Assembly: GCF_027912455.1 (NCBI RefSeq)
Contig: NZ_CP115446.1
Location: 2,069,501-2,133,500, forward strand
Reading direction: 5' to 3'
DNA from: Aurantiacibacter sp. MUD61
GTDB taxonomy: Bacteria > Pseudomonadota > Alphaproteobacteria > Sphingomonadales > Sphingomonadaceae
DNA: 64,000 nucleotides
The translations under genes were made by a program, and so were the position numbers. Shown piece by piece: positions 42,907 through 50,965 of the stretch. The number at the start of each line of letters is the position of its first letter. Positions within the stretch are counted from its first letter, which is position 1. The notes below the pieces were generated by a model that had not been told where the DNA came from, ran no database searches, and saw only the letters and a program-made list of their open reading frames with translations.

Positions 42907-43007
42907 CTCTTCCAGCGCTACCTGTTAGGCATTCGGCCGAAGCCGAGAAAACTCGGGTCGCAAAACCGGATGGTGGTGCTCGCCGAAGCGCCAAGGGGGA
43001 GTAGCGA

Positions 43008-44663
43008 ATGTCCGACACCACAAAAGCATCAGACCTGTTCATCGAGTGCCTAGAGCAGGAAGGCGTCGAGTACATCTTCGGCGTGCCCGGGGAGGAGAAT
43101 CTCGACTTCCTCCAAAGCTTGTCCAAGAGCGACAGCATCAAGCTGGTGCTCACACGACATGAGCAGGGCGCAGGCTTCATGGCGGCGACCTATGGTCGGC
43201 ACACGGGCAAGACCGGCGTCTGCCTCGCCACGCTCGGGCCGGGGGCGACCAATCTGGTGACGGCGGGTGCCTATGCCCAGCTCGGCGGCATGCCGATTCT
43301 GATGATCACCGGGCAAAAGCCGATCAAGAAGAGCAAGCAGGGCCGCTTCCAGATCCTCGACGTGGTGGAAATGATGGGGCCGATCACCAAATACGCTCAC
43401 CAGCTTGCCGCCGGAGAGAACATCCCCAGCCGCGTGCGTGAAGCCTTCCGCTTGGCCGAGGAAGAGAAGCCGGGTGCCGTGCATATCGAGTTCCCCGAGG
43501 ACATTGCCGAAGAACAATGCTCGTCCCGCCCGATAGCCGCATCCGTGGCGCGACGCCCTTCTGCCGAACACAAGGCGGTACGGCAGGCGGTCAACGCTCT
43601 CGAAGAAGCCGAGCGCCCGGTGCTGGTCATCGGCGCAGGGGCCAATCGAAAGATGACGAGTCGGATGCTGCGCCAGTTCATCGAGAAAACCGGCATACCC
43701 TTCGTCACCACACAAATGGGCAAGGGCGTTATCGACGAGCGCCATCCGCTGTTCCTCGGCTGCGCCGCACTCTCCTCGGGAGACTTCGTCCACCGCGCGA
43801 TCGAAGCGAGCGATTGCATCGTCAACATCGGCCATGACGTGATCGAAAAGCCTCCCTTCTTCATGCAAGCGGGCGGGGCGACGGTGATCCATGTCTCCTA
43901 TCGCACTGCCGAAGTGGACCCCGTCTACTTCCCGCAGATCGAGGTGATCGGCGACATCGCCAACGCTATCTGGCAGATCAAGGAAGACATCGTCCCGCAG
44001 GGCAAATGGGACTCCGAAACGCTGACCCATTATCGCCGCGCGGAAGAAGAGCATGCGAACAAGCTCAAGGAGGATGACCGCTTCCCGATCTTCCCGCCGC
44101 ATCTCGTTCGCAAGGTGCGCGAAGCCATGCCGGAAGACGGAATCATCTGCCTCGACAATGGCGTCTACAAGATCTGGTTCGCGCGCAATTACACTGCCTA
44201 TCTCCCCAACACCGTGCTGCTCGACAATGCACTCGCGACCATGGGGGCAGGGCTGCCATCGGCAATGATGAGCGCCATGCTTTACCCCGATCGCAAGGTC
44301 ATGGCGATCTGCGGCGACGGTGGCTTCATGATGAATAGTCAGGAGCTGGAGACGGCAGTGCGGCTCGGCCTCAACCTGACTGTGCTGATCTTGCGCGACG
44401 ATGCATATGGCATGATCCGCTGGAAGCAGGCGAATATGGGCTTTGCCGACTACGGCCTCACCTTCGGCAATCCCGATTTCGTCGATTATGCCAACAGCTA
44501 CGGCGCCATCGGCCACCGCGTGGAGTCGACGCCGCACCTTGCTGAACTGCTCGCCCATTGCTGCGAAACGCCGGGCGTGCACGTGATCGATTGCCCGGTC
44601 GACTACTCGGAAAACGACCAGATCCTCAATCACGACATCAAGGAACTCAGCAAGAAGCTGTGA
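43008..44663 (+). CDS. Acetolactate synthase-like thiamine-diphosphate enzyme
   Basis: A 551-residue ThDP enzyme with FGVPGEENL, RHEQGAGFMA (catalytic Glu), LGPGATNLVTAG, and the cofactor motif GDGGFMMNSQELETA. The domain order is Pyr-TH3-PP. It would join two pyruvates to acetolactate or act on a related 2-oxo acid. No ilvN regulatory subunit follows; instead an aldehyde dehydrogenase starts 22 bases after its stop. A catabolic or specialised role is therefore more likely than branched-chain amino acid synthesis. GGGGGAG precedes the ATG. Confidence 0.85.
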   Translation: MSDTTKASDLFIECLEQEGVEYIFGVPGEENLDFLQSLSKSDSIKLVLTRHEQGAGFMAATYGRHTGKTGVCLATLGPGATNLVTAGAYAQLGGMPILMITGQKPIKKSKQGRFQILDVVEMMGPITKYAHQLAAGENIPSRVREAFRLAEEEKPGAVHIEFPEDIAEEQCSSRPIAASVARRPSAEHKAVRQAVNALEEAERPVLVIGAGANRKMTSRMLRQFIEKTGIPFVTTQMGKGVIDERHPLFLGCAALSSGDFVHRAIEASDCIVNIGHDVIEKPPFFMQAGGATVIHVSYRTAEVDPVYFPQIEVIGDIANAIWQIKEDIVPQGKWDSETLTHYRRAEEEHANKLKEDDRFPIFPPHLVRKVREAMPEDGIICLDNGVYKIWFARNYTAYLPNTVLLDNALATMGAGLPSAMMSAMLYPDRKVMAICGDGGFMMNSQELETAVRLGLNLTVLILRDDAYGMIRWKQANMGFADYGLTFGNPDFVDYANSYGAIGHRVESTPHLAELLAHCCETPGVHVIDCPVDYSENDQILNHDIKELSKKL

Positions 44664-44685
44664 CTTGAAGGGGAGAGGAGATCCC

Positions 44686-46119
44686 ATGCCCCAGCTCAAA
44701 GACACTTACCCGCTCTATCTCAACAACAAGGCCGAGCGGCCGAACACCGATCTGGAGGTGATCGACAAATATACCGGCGAAGTCGCCTTCCGCGTCGCGC
44801 AGGCCGATCCGGAGATCATCGACAAGGCCATTGCCGGCGCGGTTGCTGCGGCAGAGCCGATGGCGCGGATGGCAAGCTATGAGCGCAAGGCTGTGCTCGA
44901 TCACTGTGTGAAGCGGTTCCGCGAGCGGTTTGACGAGCTGGCCTATGCCCTTTGCGTCGAAGCGGGCAAGCCGATTGGCGACAGCGAAGGCGAAGTTACA
45001 AGGCTGATAGATACCTTCCAGATCGCCGCCGAGGAATCGACCCGTATGTATGGCGAAGTCATGCCGCTCGACATCAGCGAGCGGGCCAAGGGTTATCAGT
45101 CGATCTGGAAACGCTATCCGGTCGGACCGTGCAGTTTCATCTCTCCCTTCAACTTTCCGCTGAACCTCGCTGCGCACAAGGTCGCCCCTGCCATCGCAGT
45201 CGGCTGTCCCTTCGTGATGAAGCCGGCGAGCAAGACGCCTTTGGGAGCGATCATCATTGGCGAAGTGCTTGCCGAGACTGATCTGCCCGAAGGCGCCTTC
45301 AGCATCCTGCCCGCAAGCCGCGATGGCGCAGATCTGTTTACCGAGGACGAACGCCTCAACCTCCTGAGCTTCACGGGCTCTCCCGCCGTGGGTTGGGAAC
45401 TGAAAGCCAAGAGCGGCAAGAAGAAAGTCGTGCTCGAACTCGGCGGCAATGCTGCAGTGGTGGTCGATCATGATGCCGATCTGGAAGACGCGCTTGAGCG
45501 AATCGTGTTCGGCGCGTTCTACCAGTCCGGCCAGAGCTGCATCGGGGTGCAGCGCATCCTGATCCACGAAGATGTGTATGACCGCTTCAAGAACATGCTG
45601 GTCGAGAAGACGAAGACGCTGAAATCGGGTGACCCGAAAGACCGTGACACTTTTATCGGCCCGATGATCTCCGAAGGCGAGGCGCAGCGCCTCAAAGGCT
45701 GGATTGACGAGGCTGTAGCGAACGGAGCGACGCTGCTGTGCGGTGGCGGGTGCGAGGGCAATATGCTCGAGGCAACGCTGCTCGAAGGCGTCGACAAGAA
45801 TGCGCGCGCCATGAATGACGAGGCTTTCGGCCCGCTCGCCATCCTCCAGCCGTTCGACTCGATGGACGAAGCGCTGGAAGAGGTGAACCGCAGCGAGTTC
45901 GGCCTGCAGGCCGGCATCTTTACCCGCGATCTGTTTCATATGTTCGACGCGTGGGACCGGCTCGAAGTCGGCGGAATCGTCATCAACGACGTGCCGAGTT
46001 ACCGCGTCGACAACATGCCCTATGGAGGTGTGAAAGATTCGGGCCTCGGCCGCGAAGGGATTCGCTTCGCGATGGAGGACATGACCGAGATCAGGAACCT
46101 GGTAATCCGGCGGACTTGA
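44686..46119 (+). CDS. NAD(P)-dependent aldehyde dehydrogenase
   Basis: A 477-residue ALDH superfamily enzyme with SPFNFPLN (Asn156), LELGGNAA (Glu251) and GQSCIGVQ (catalytic Cys285), so the active site is complete. NDEAFGPLAIL and FGLQAGIFTRD are family blocks. The start follows GGAGAGGAG. It is paired with the ThDP enzyme directly upstream, which suggests a short route in which an aldehyde made or released there is oxidised. The substrate is not known. Confidence 0.88.
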   Translation: MPQLKDTYPLYLNNKAERPNTDLEVIDKYTGEVAFRVAQADPEIIDKAIAGAVAAAEPMARMASYERKAVLDHCVKRFRERFDELAYALCVEAGKPIGDSEGEVTRLIDTFQIAAEESTRMYGEVMPLDISERAKGYQSIWKRYPVGPCSFISPFNFPLNLAAHKVAPAIAVGCPFVMKPASKTPLGAIIIGEVLAETDLPEGAFSILPASRDGADLFTEDERLNLLSFTGSPAVGWELKAKSGKKKVVLELGGNAAVVVDHDADLEDALERIVFGAFYQSGQSCIGVQRILIHEDVYDRFKNMLVEKTKTLKSGDPKDRDTFIGPMISEGEAQRLKGWIDEAVANGATLLCGGGCEGNMLEATLLEGVDKNARAMNDEAFGPLAILQPFDSMDEALEEVNRSEFGLQAGIFTRDLFHMFDAWDRLEVGGIVINDVPSYRVDNMPYGGVKDSGLGREGIRFAMEDMTEIRNLVIRRT

Positions 46120-46143
46120 GCCTCCTCTCCCGTCGGGGCGGGC

Positions 46144-46494
46144 TCATCCTTCCTCCAGCAGCAATATCTCGCACGTCACCGCCATGCGCGGCGGATCGAG
46201 CACGTGATCGACTTCTGTAATGGCCGCGTCGGCAACCAGCTGGCCGGGGATCGCGAATTCGTGTTCGGGCAGGAATGCGATGAAGCACTCACCCGCATCG
46301 ACCGCATCTTCGCCTACGAACTCCATTTCCACCCGGTGGCGGGCACCGGCGAATGTGATGCTGGCCCAGCTTTTTTCCGAGTGAGAGAGGATCGTCCCGT
46401 GATCGCTGGCGAGTGCGCACAGCGCAGCGGCCAGTTTCTCGCGCGGACCCTTGCGCGTGCGCGGTGGTTTCGGTGGCTTGCGATCAGTATGCAC
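46144..46494 (-). CDS. Small hypothetical protein, basic N-terminus
   Basis: A 116-residue protein with a GTG start, a very basic first 20 residues (several Lys/Arg/Pro) and an alpha/beta-looking body ending in acidic LLLEEG. No signal peptide or membrane segment is visible. Its start overlaps the end of the upstream 62-residue gene by 11 bases, so the two are coupled. No family is recognised with confidence. Confidence 0.55.
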   Translation of the reverse strand: MHTDRKPPKPPRTRKGPREKLAAALCALASDHGTILSHSEKSWASITFAGARHRVEMEFVGEDAVDAGECFIAFLPEHEFAIPGQLVADAAITEVDHVLDPPRMAVTCEILLLEEG

Positions 46495-46672
46495 CCGTAG
46501 TCTCCCGATATGTGTTCATGAAATGTTCCACCCGTTCTTCTGTGCGAGAACGGGGAATGCGGCCGTTGCGGAGATCGAGCACGAAACGCGGATCGCGCGC
46601 GGCGAGGCGGCCAAACTTTGTCGGCGGCATTCGGGTGTGGCGGAGAAAGACTTCGATCTTGCGGATGAGCAT
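46484..46672 (-). CDS. Small basic protein with a helix-turn-helix-like pattern
   Basis: A 62-residue protein, MLIRKIEVFLRHTRMPPTKF at the start, then GRLAARDPRFVLDLRNGR, which reads like an HTH (alanine in the turn, basic recognition helix), and HFMNTYRE at the end. I recall similar short proteins across sphingomonads but not a defined function. It is translationally coupled to the gene at 46144-46494 and divergent from the S24 repressor gene. Confidence 0.65.
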   Translation of the reverse strand: MLIRKIEVFLRHTRMPPTKFGRLAARDPRFVLDLRNGRIPRSRTEERVEHFMNTYRETTGAY

Positions 46673-46755
46673 GCGTGTGACCCCTCACAGCTGACGTTGA
46701 ACTACTCTGCCAGCGACTCAGCGCCGACTCGATGGATGTAAAACAGCGCGTGAAA

Positions 46756-46790
46756 TCCTACTTGTCTAGGAAAAATACATCGTGTAGGAA
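46756..46790 (+). promoter_or_regulatory. Candidate promoter and operator of the S24 repressor gene
   Basis: TTGTCT and TAGGAA lie 17 bases apart, a plausible -35/-10 pair. TCCTA and TAGGA form an inverted repeat around the -35 (46756-46771), and another TAGGA sits at the -10. This would suit autorepression by the protein encoded 30 bases downstream. Confidence 0.4.
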
Positions 46791-46819
46791 GAATTTGTTC
46801 ATCACGATAGGAAATTGCC

Positions 46820-47452
46820 ATGAGTTCACGCGAGAAACTGGCCGCCGCGGCCAAGGCAAAGGGCAGCAGTCTTGCCGCACTTTCCCGCATGATCGGGCGC
46901 AATGGTACCTATCTTCAGCAATATATTTCAAAGGGTAGCCCGAAGAAGCTGGAGGAAGAGGACCGGCGCAAGCTGGCTGAATTTCTTGGGCTGGCGGAGA
47001 GCGAACTGGGGGCTCCCAAGGATAAATCCTATACACCAGCGAATCGCGGGGATTGGGTGGAGGTTCCCCGGCTTGAGGTGGATGCATCCGCGGGGCCGGG
47101 CGCGGTCGCTTTGCAGGAGGATGCCTTCGACGCCTTCCGCTTTTCGAAGAAATGGCTCGCCGAACAGGGCCTCGACGGCGCGCAGCTATCGGCGATCCGC
47201 GTGGTGGGCGATTCCATGGAACCGCTGCTGCGCGAAGGCGACGAAGTCCTCGTCGATTGCCGCAAACAGCCCTTTCGAGACGGCGTCCACGTCGTGCGGC
47301 TGGACGACAGCCTGCTCGTCAAACGCGTCGCCAACCAGGGGGCAGGACGCTTCAGCTTGCTCAGCCAGAATCTCGCCTACCCGCCAATCCAGGTGAAGGC
47401 AGAAGATTTTGAGGTGATCGGCCGCGTGGTTTGGAAAAGCGGGCGGGTTTAA
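46820..47452 (+). CDS. LexA-like repressor with S24 (auto)peptidase domain
   Basis: A 210-residue protein. The N-terminal HTH (about 15-60; SLAALSRMIGRNGTYLQQYI) precedes a C-terminal S24 domain with GDSMEP (Ser132) and LLVKRV (Lys168), the Ser-Lys dyad of LexA and CI-type repressors. Ala91-Gly92 in the DASAGPG stretch is a possible cleavage site. It may regulate a stress response or its divergent neighbours. No phage genes are nearby. The stop overlaps that of the convergent SnoaL gene by four bases. Confidence 0.85.
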   Translation: MSSREKLAAAAKAKGSSLAALSRMIGRNGTYLQQYISKGSPKKLEEEDRRKLAEFLGLAESELGAPKDKSYTPANRGDWVEVPRLEVDASAGPGAVALQEDAFDAFRFSKKWLAEQGLDGAQLSAIRVVGDSMEPLLREGDEVLVDCRKQPFRDGVHVVRLDDSLLVKRVANQGAGRFSLLSQNLAYPPIQVKAEDFEVIGRVVWKSGRV

Positions 47453-47862
47453 GCCCAGCCAGCCTGCCTATAGGCGAAATCATCGTTCCAAATCTTCGAC
47501 ATGTGCGAGATCTTGTCGCCTTCAAACTGAATGTAATAGGTGAAGTCGGTGGCAACGGCCTTCCCTGTAGGCGGAACCGGGCCTCCGTCTTCCGTATGGG
47601 TACCCGTGAAGATCGCGGACGCAGAGACCGCATTGCGTTCTTCGTCCACGCCGAACGCTAGCATTTCATATCCAGAGTCCGGCATGATGGCGCCGATGCC
47701 GCCCATCCAGTCCGTGTAAGCCTGAAGCGTTTTGATCTCTGCAAGTGAATCGCACTGTGCAGAGAATGTCGCTTCCGGATGGCACCACTGCTGGCAAACT
47801 TTCCAGCCCTTGGATGTTTCGCATGCTTCAAAAAAGGCGAGTGCGGTTTTCTTTATGCTCAT
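47449..47862 (-). CDS. SnoaL/NTF2-like protein
   Basis: A 137-residue protein starting MSIKKTALAFFEACETSKGW, with WCHPEATFSAQ, LQAYTDWMGGI and DFTYYIQFEGDKISHM, the cone-shaped NTF2-like fold pattern. Such proteins bind or isomerise small ligands, and the substrate is unknown. A GGGGGGAAAT run directly before the ATG supports the start. Confidence 0.75.
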   Translation of the reverse strand: MSIKKTALAFFEACETSKGWKVCQQWCHPEATFSAQCDSLAEIKTLQAYTDWMGGIGAIMPDSGYEMLAFGVDEERNAVSASAIFTGTHTEDGGPVPPTGKAVATDFTYYIQFEGDKISHMSKIWNDDFAYRQAGWA

Positions 47863-47945
47863 ATTTCCCCCCAAGACGTGGCCATTACAGGACCACATTC
47901 ATGGCGTGAACCGGCCGCGCGGCGCTGTCCATCCAATAATTCGCT

Positions 47946-48407
47946 CTAGCCCAATTTCAGCTTAAACCCCGAATGGCTCGCCTCGAACCCCAGCCGCTTG
48001 TAAAACCTGTGCGCGGCTTCGCGTTGGCGATCGCTGGTGAGTTGAATAATGCAGCAGCCGCGCGCTTCGCACTGCGCAATCGCCCAGCGCATCATCTCTT
48101 CACCAATGCCCTGGCTGCGGGATTCGGCGGCGACGCGGACGCTTTCGATCTGGCCACGCCATGCACCGCGGCGCGAGACGCCGGGAATGAAGCTCAGCTG
48201 GAAGCTGCCGACACGGCCGCCATTCCTCTCTGCAATCAACAGGCGATGGTTCGGGTCGGAAGTGATCGCCATAAAACCGTCGCGCATCTGTTCGGCGTGG
48301 TCGTTGCGAAGGGGATCGCGAGCCGCTGCCACCTCGTCCGCATCGCAGAGCGCGGCGATGAATTGGAGGTCGTCCAGCGTCGCATCGCGAATGATCAGGG
48401 CACTCAT
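47946..48407 (-). CDS. GNAT family N-acetyltransferase
   Basis: A 153-residue protein starting MSALIIRDATLDDLQFIAAL, with IESVRVAAESRSQGIGEEMM (acetyl-CoA loop with the Q/R-x-x-G-x-G/A pattern) and AAHRFYKRLGFEASHSGFKL at the C-terminus. These are GNAT motifs A and B. It acetylates an unknown amine. It is divergent from the MBL-hydrolase gene. Confidence 0.85.
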   Translation of the reverse strand: MSALIIRDATLDDLQFIAALCDADEVAAARDPLRNDHAEQMRDGFMAITSDPNHRLLIAERNGGRVGSFQLSFIPGVSRRGAWRGQIESVRVAAESRSQGIGEEMMRWAIAQCEARGCCIIQLTSDRQREAAHRFYKRLGFEASHSGFKLKLG

Positions 48408-48459
48408 GACGTTGCTTCTACGCTTGCAAGCGCGCCGCGTCACCGCCATTTGAACCAGC

Positions 48460-49125
48460 ATGAGTAATCAAGCTGCCATCAATGCCGCCATCGTGCCTGT
48501 CACACCCTTTCAGCAGAACTGCTCGCTGGTCTGGTGCACCAAGACCATGCGCGGAGTTCTGGTCGATCCGGGCGGAGAGCTGGAGAAGCTGAAGGTGGCG
48601 GTCGCGAAGGCCGGTGTGACGCTGGAAAAGATTATCCTGACCCATGGCCATGCGGATCACTGCGGCCAGGCAGGCATGCTGGCTAAAGAACTGGGGCTGC
48701 CTATCGAAGGGCCGCATGAAGCCGATCGCTTCTGGATCAGCCGCCTCGATGAAGATGGGCCACGCTTCGGAATGCAATGCGAAGTATTCGAGCCGACGCG
48801 CTGGCTCGATGATGGAGACACGGTGAGTTTTGGCGAGGTGACGCTGGAAGTCATCCATTGCCCCGGCCACACGCCCGGCCATGTGGTGTTCTTCCACCGC
48901 CCGACCAATTTCGCTTTTGTGGGCGACGTGATCTTCAACGGCAGCATCGGCCGCACTGATTTTCCGATGAGCGATCACCAGAGCCTGCTCGATGCGATCA
49001 CGCAGAAGCTTTGGCCGTTGGGAGATGGTGTGACTTTCGTACCCGGCCACGGCCCGACCAGCACTTTCGGCAAGGAGCGCCAGAGCAATCCCTTCGTCGG
49101 CGACGCTGCGATGGCGAATAATTAA
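48460..49125 (+). CDS. MBL-fold metallo-hydrolase (glyoxalase II-like)
   Basis: A 221-residue protein with THGHADHCG (metal ligands), CPGHTPGHVVF, GDVIFNGSIGRTD and VPGHGPTS, the full set of glyoxalase II-like metal motifs. It lacks the C-terminal glutathione-binding domain of true GloB. The probable reaction is thioester hydrolysis, but the substrate is uncertain. It is divergent from the GNAT gene and stands alone. Confidence 0.88.
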   Translation: MSNQAAINAAIVPVTPFQQNCSLVWCTKTMRGVLVDPGGELEKLKVAVAKAGVTLEKIILTHGHADHCGQAGMLAKELGLPIEGPHEADRFWISRLDEDGPRFGMQCEVFEPTRWLDDGDTVSFGEVTLEVIHCPGHTPGHVVFFHRPTNFAFVGDVIFNGSIGRTDFPMSDHQSLLDAITQKLWPLGDGVTFVPGHGPTSTFGKERQSNPFVGDAAMANN

Positions 49126-49185
49126 TTCGGACAGCTGGCCGCTAGATTTCAACCCAAATCATGACGCATTTGCATTTCGCAACCT

Positions 49186-49225
49186 TATACTCTAGTAATT
49201 TCGGAAATTACAGAAATTACTAGAG
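49186..49225 (+). promoter_or_regulatory. Repeated palindromic element (three GAAATTAC sites) before the desaturase gene
   Basis: CTCTAGTAATTTC (49190-49202) and GAAATTACTAGAG (49213-49225) are perfect 13-base inverted repeats around 10 bases that hold another GAAATTAC (49204-49211). The 8-mer therefore occurs three times at 9-base steps, first reversed and then twice direct. TATACT (49186-49191) is a good -10 overlapping the left edge, and the right arm runs into the ribosome-binding site GAGAGGG. A repressor site is the simplest reading. Confidence 0.7.
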
Positions 49226-49234
49226 AGGGCGTTT

Positions 49235-50167
49235 ATGCGGATGCGTCGTGAAGCACAGTTAGCAACCAGAGACAGGTGCGAAGTAAACTGGATAGCATCC
49301 GACAGCGGTGCCGATGCTGTTAAGGGGAAGGTGCGCTGGGATCCCGCTCACTCCCTATGGAATGGCGGGATGCTGGTCGTTGCTGTGGCGTTCGGTGCGC
49401 AGACGTTCAGCTGGGGCGCATTCGCTGTTTTCGTCCTGCTTTCCGGCGCGTTCATCTTACTTGGCCACTCGCTCGGCTTTCACAGACTGCTGATTCACCA
49501 GAGTTTTCAGACGCTTAGACCGCTTCGCTATTTCCTGATCTGGTGCGGAGTAATGGCAGGGATGAGTGGCCCGCACTGGATCATCAAAACCCATGATTTG
49601 CGAGACTGGGCCCAACGCCAGGCAAAATGCCATCCCTACCTTTCGCATCGCTCGGCAATCTGGAAAGATGCTTGGTGGCAGTTACACTGTCGCCTTCAAT
49701 TGAAGCGGCCCCCGCAATTCGATCTTGGCGAAGTCGGCAAAGACCGCTTCCTGCGTTTCCTTGAAGCCTCATGGATGCTCCATCAGCTACCGCTGGCACT
49801 CATCTTGTTCGCTCTTGGTGGATGGGGTTGGGTCGTCTGGGGAATCTGTGCCCGCGTCGCATCGACCGTCCACGGCCACTGGTTCGTTGGCTATCTCGCT
49901 CACCGAAGAGGGCCGCAAAGCAATCTTGTCCGCGATGCTGGCGTTCAGGCGCACGATGTCCCGTGGGCCGCGATCCCGACGATGGGGGAGGCCTGGCATA
50001 ACAATCACCATGCCTATCCGGGGTCAGCAAAGATCGGCGTTTATCCGGGTCAAAGCGATTGGGGCTATGCCTTGATCGCGCTTCTGCAGAAGTGCGGTCT
50101 TGTCTGGGACGTTTGCCTCCCGAGAGATATGCCTGACCGTAAGCGCTCTCTCGAATCCGTCCTTTAA
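49235..50167 (+). CDS. Membrane fatty acid desaturase-like protein
   Basis: A 310-residue protein with three or four hydrophobic segments. HSLGFH (first His box) and GEAWHNNHH (third box) are typical of acyl-CoA/acyl-lipid delta-9 desaturases. The usual HRxHH second box is replaced by KTHDLRDWAQRQ, and further His lie in CHPYLSH. This variant still could bind the di-iron centre but differs from the classic pattern. It probably introduces a double bond into membrane acyl chains. The 5' region carries the strong repeated palindrome. The stop overlaps the MAPEG gene by four bases. Confidence 0.8.
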   Translation: MRMRREAQLATRDRCEVNWIASDSGADAVKGKVRWDPAHSLWNGGMLVVAVAFGAQTFSWGAFAVFVLLSGAFILLGHSLGFHRLLIHQSFQTLRPLRYFLIWCGVMAGMSGPHWIIKTHDLRDWAQRQAKCHPYLSHRSAIWKDAWWQLHCRLQLKRPPQFDLGEVGKDRFLRFLEASWMLHQLPLALILFALGGWGWVVWGICARVASTVHGHWFVGYLAHRRGPQSNLVRDAGVQAHDVPWAAIPTMGEAWHNNHHAYPGSAKIGVYPGQSDWGYALIALLQKCGLVWDVCLPRDMPDRKRSLESVL

Positions 50168-50559
50168 ATCACCTTCACGCCTGCAAGGATCGCCGCGACC
50201 GCCACCCCCAGGGTCGGCAGGAGGGTGCACAGCATTCCAATCATCCGCAGCATGCCCGGCTTGTCAGAATTCAGGCCAATCGCATGAAAGACGCGCCCGA
50301 CCAGAAACAGGCCTGCCGCCACACCCAGTAGCCAGCCCGAATGGTCGGTGATTTCCAGTACGAAGACCAGCAGCAGGAATAGCGGGGTGTATTCGGTGAA
50401 ATTGCTATGTGCGCGCATCGCCCGCTGTAAGGTCACATCGCCGCCATCGCCATGCGCGATATTGCCTTTTTGCCGCGCGCGGCCGCAGCGCCAGAAATGC
50501 CACAGATTGATGAGCGCCGCGATCCCTGCGCTCAGCAGTGTGATATGAAGGTCCGCCAT
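50164..50559 (-). CDS. MAPEG family membrane protein
   Basis: A 131-residue protein with four membrane helices and the MAPEG pattern [20 protein letters not shown], then [12 protein letters not shown]. Eukaryotic members act in eicosanoid and glutathione metabolism; bacterial ones are poorly defined. GGGAGAACGCA supports the ATG at 50559, and a longer frame to 50718 is rejected. It converges with the desaturase gene. Confidence 0.85.
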   Translation of the reverse strand: MADLHITLLSAGIAALINLWHFWRCGRARQKGNIAHGDGGDVTLQRAMRAHSNFTEYTPLFLLLVFVLEITDHSGWLLGVAAGLFLVGRVFHAIGLNSDKPGMLRMIGMLCTLLPTLGVAVAAILAGVKVI

Positions 50560-50752
50560 TGCGTTCTCCCGATTCGATCCCATTTGCAGCCTTAGCGGGG
50601 TGCACAGCGCTTGCAACGCACAGAAAAATCGGTATAGCGCGCGCCTTCGCCGTATCCTGCGAGATTGTTCTCCGCCGCGCTTGCGCGGGTGGAAGCCATC
50701 GCCTAGGGCGGCATCCAACAGTTTTTATCAAATTACAGGAACAGGTGCCGCC

Positions 50753-50935
50753 ATGGCTGTCCCTAAGAGAAAAGTTTCACCGCATCGCCGGGGCAATCGC
50801 CGGGCTCACGATTCGCTCAAGGTTGAGGCATTCCACGAATGCTCCAACTGTGGCGAGCTGAAGCGCCCGCACATGCTTTGCAATGCCTGTGGCCACTACA
50901 ATGGTCGCCAGGTTATTGAGCCCAAAGGTCTTTAA
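50753..50935 (+). CDS. rpmF: 50S ribosomal protein L32
   Basis: A 60-residue protein, [20 protein letters not shown] at the start, with four cysteines in [10 protein letters not shown] and [10 protein letters not shown] that can bind zinc, as in the Cys-rich form of L32. It begins with the usual MAVPKRK. It leads the rpmF-plsX-fabH cluster, 30 bases before plsX. Confidence 0.97.
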   Translation: MAVPKRKVSPHRRGNRRAHDSLKVEAFHECSNCGELKRPHMLCNACGHYNGRQVIEPKGL

Positions 50936-50965
50936 GACTTCGGCATTGGATAGGAGCGTTAGCGC

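Noticed and set aside
43050..44705. 551-codon open frame on the minus strand opposite the acetolactate-synthase-like gene
   Set aside because: Antisense shadow produced by GC-rich third codon positions; it spans into the next gene and shows no motifs.
46820..47452. S24 repressor as a sign of a prophage
   Set aside because: No integrase, structural, lysis or replication phage genes are nearby, and base composition does not change.
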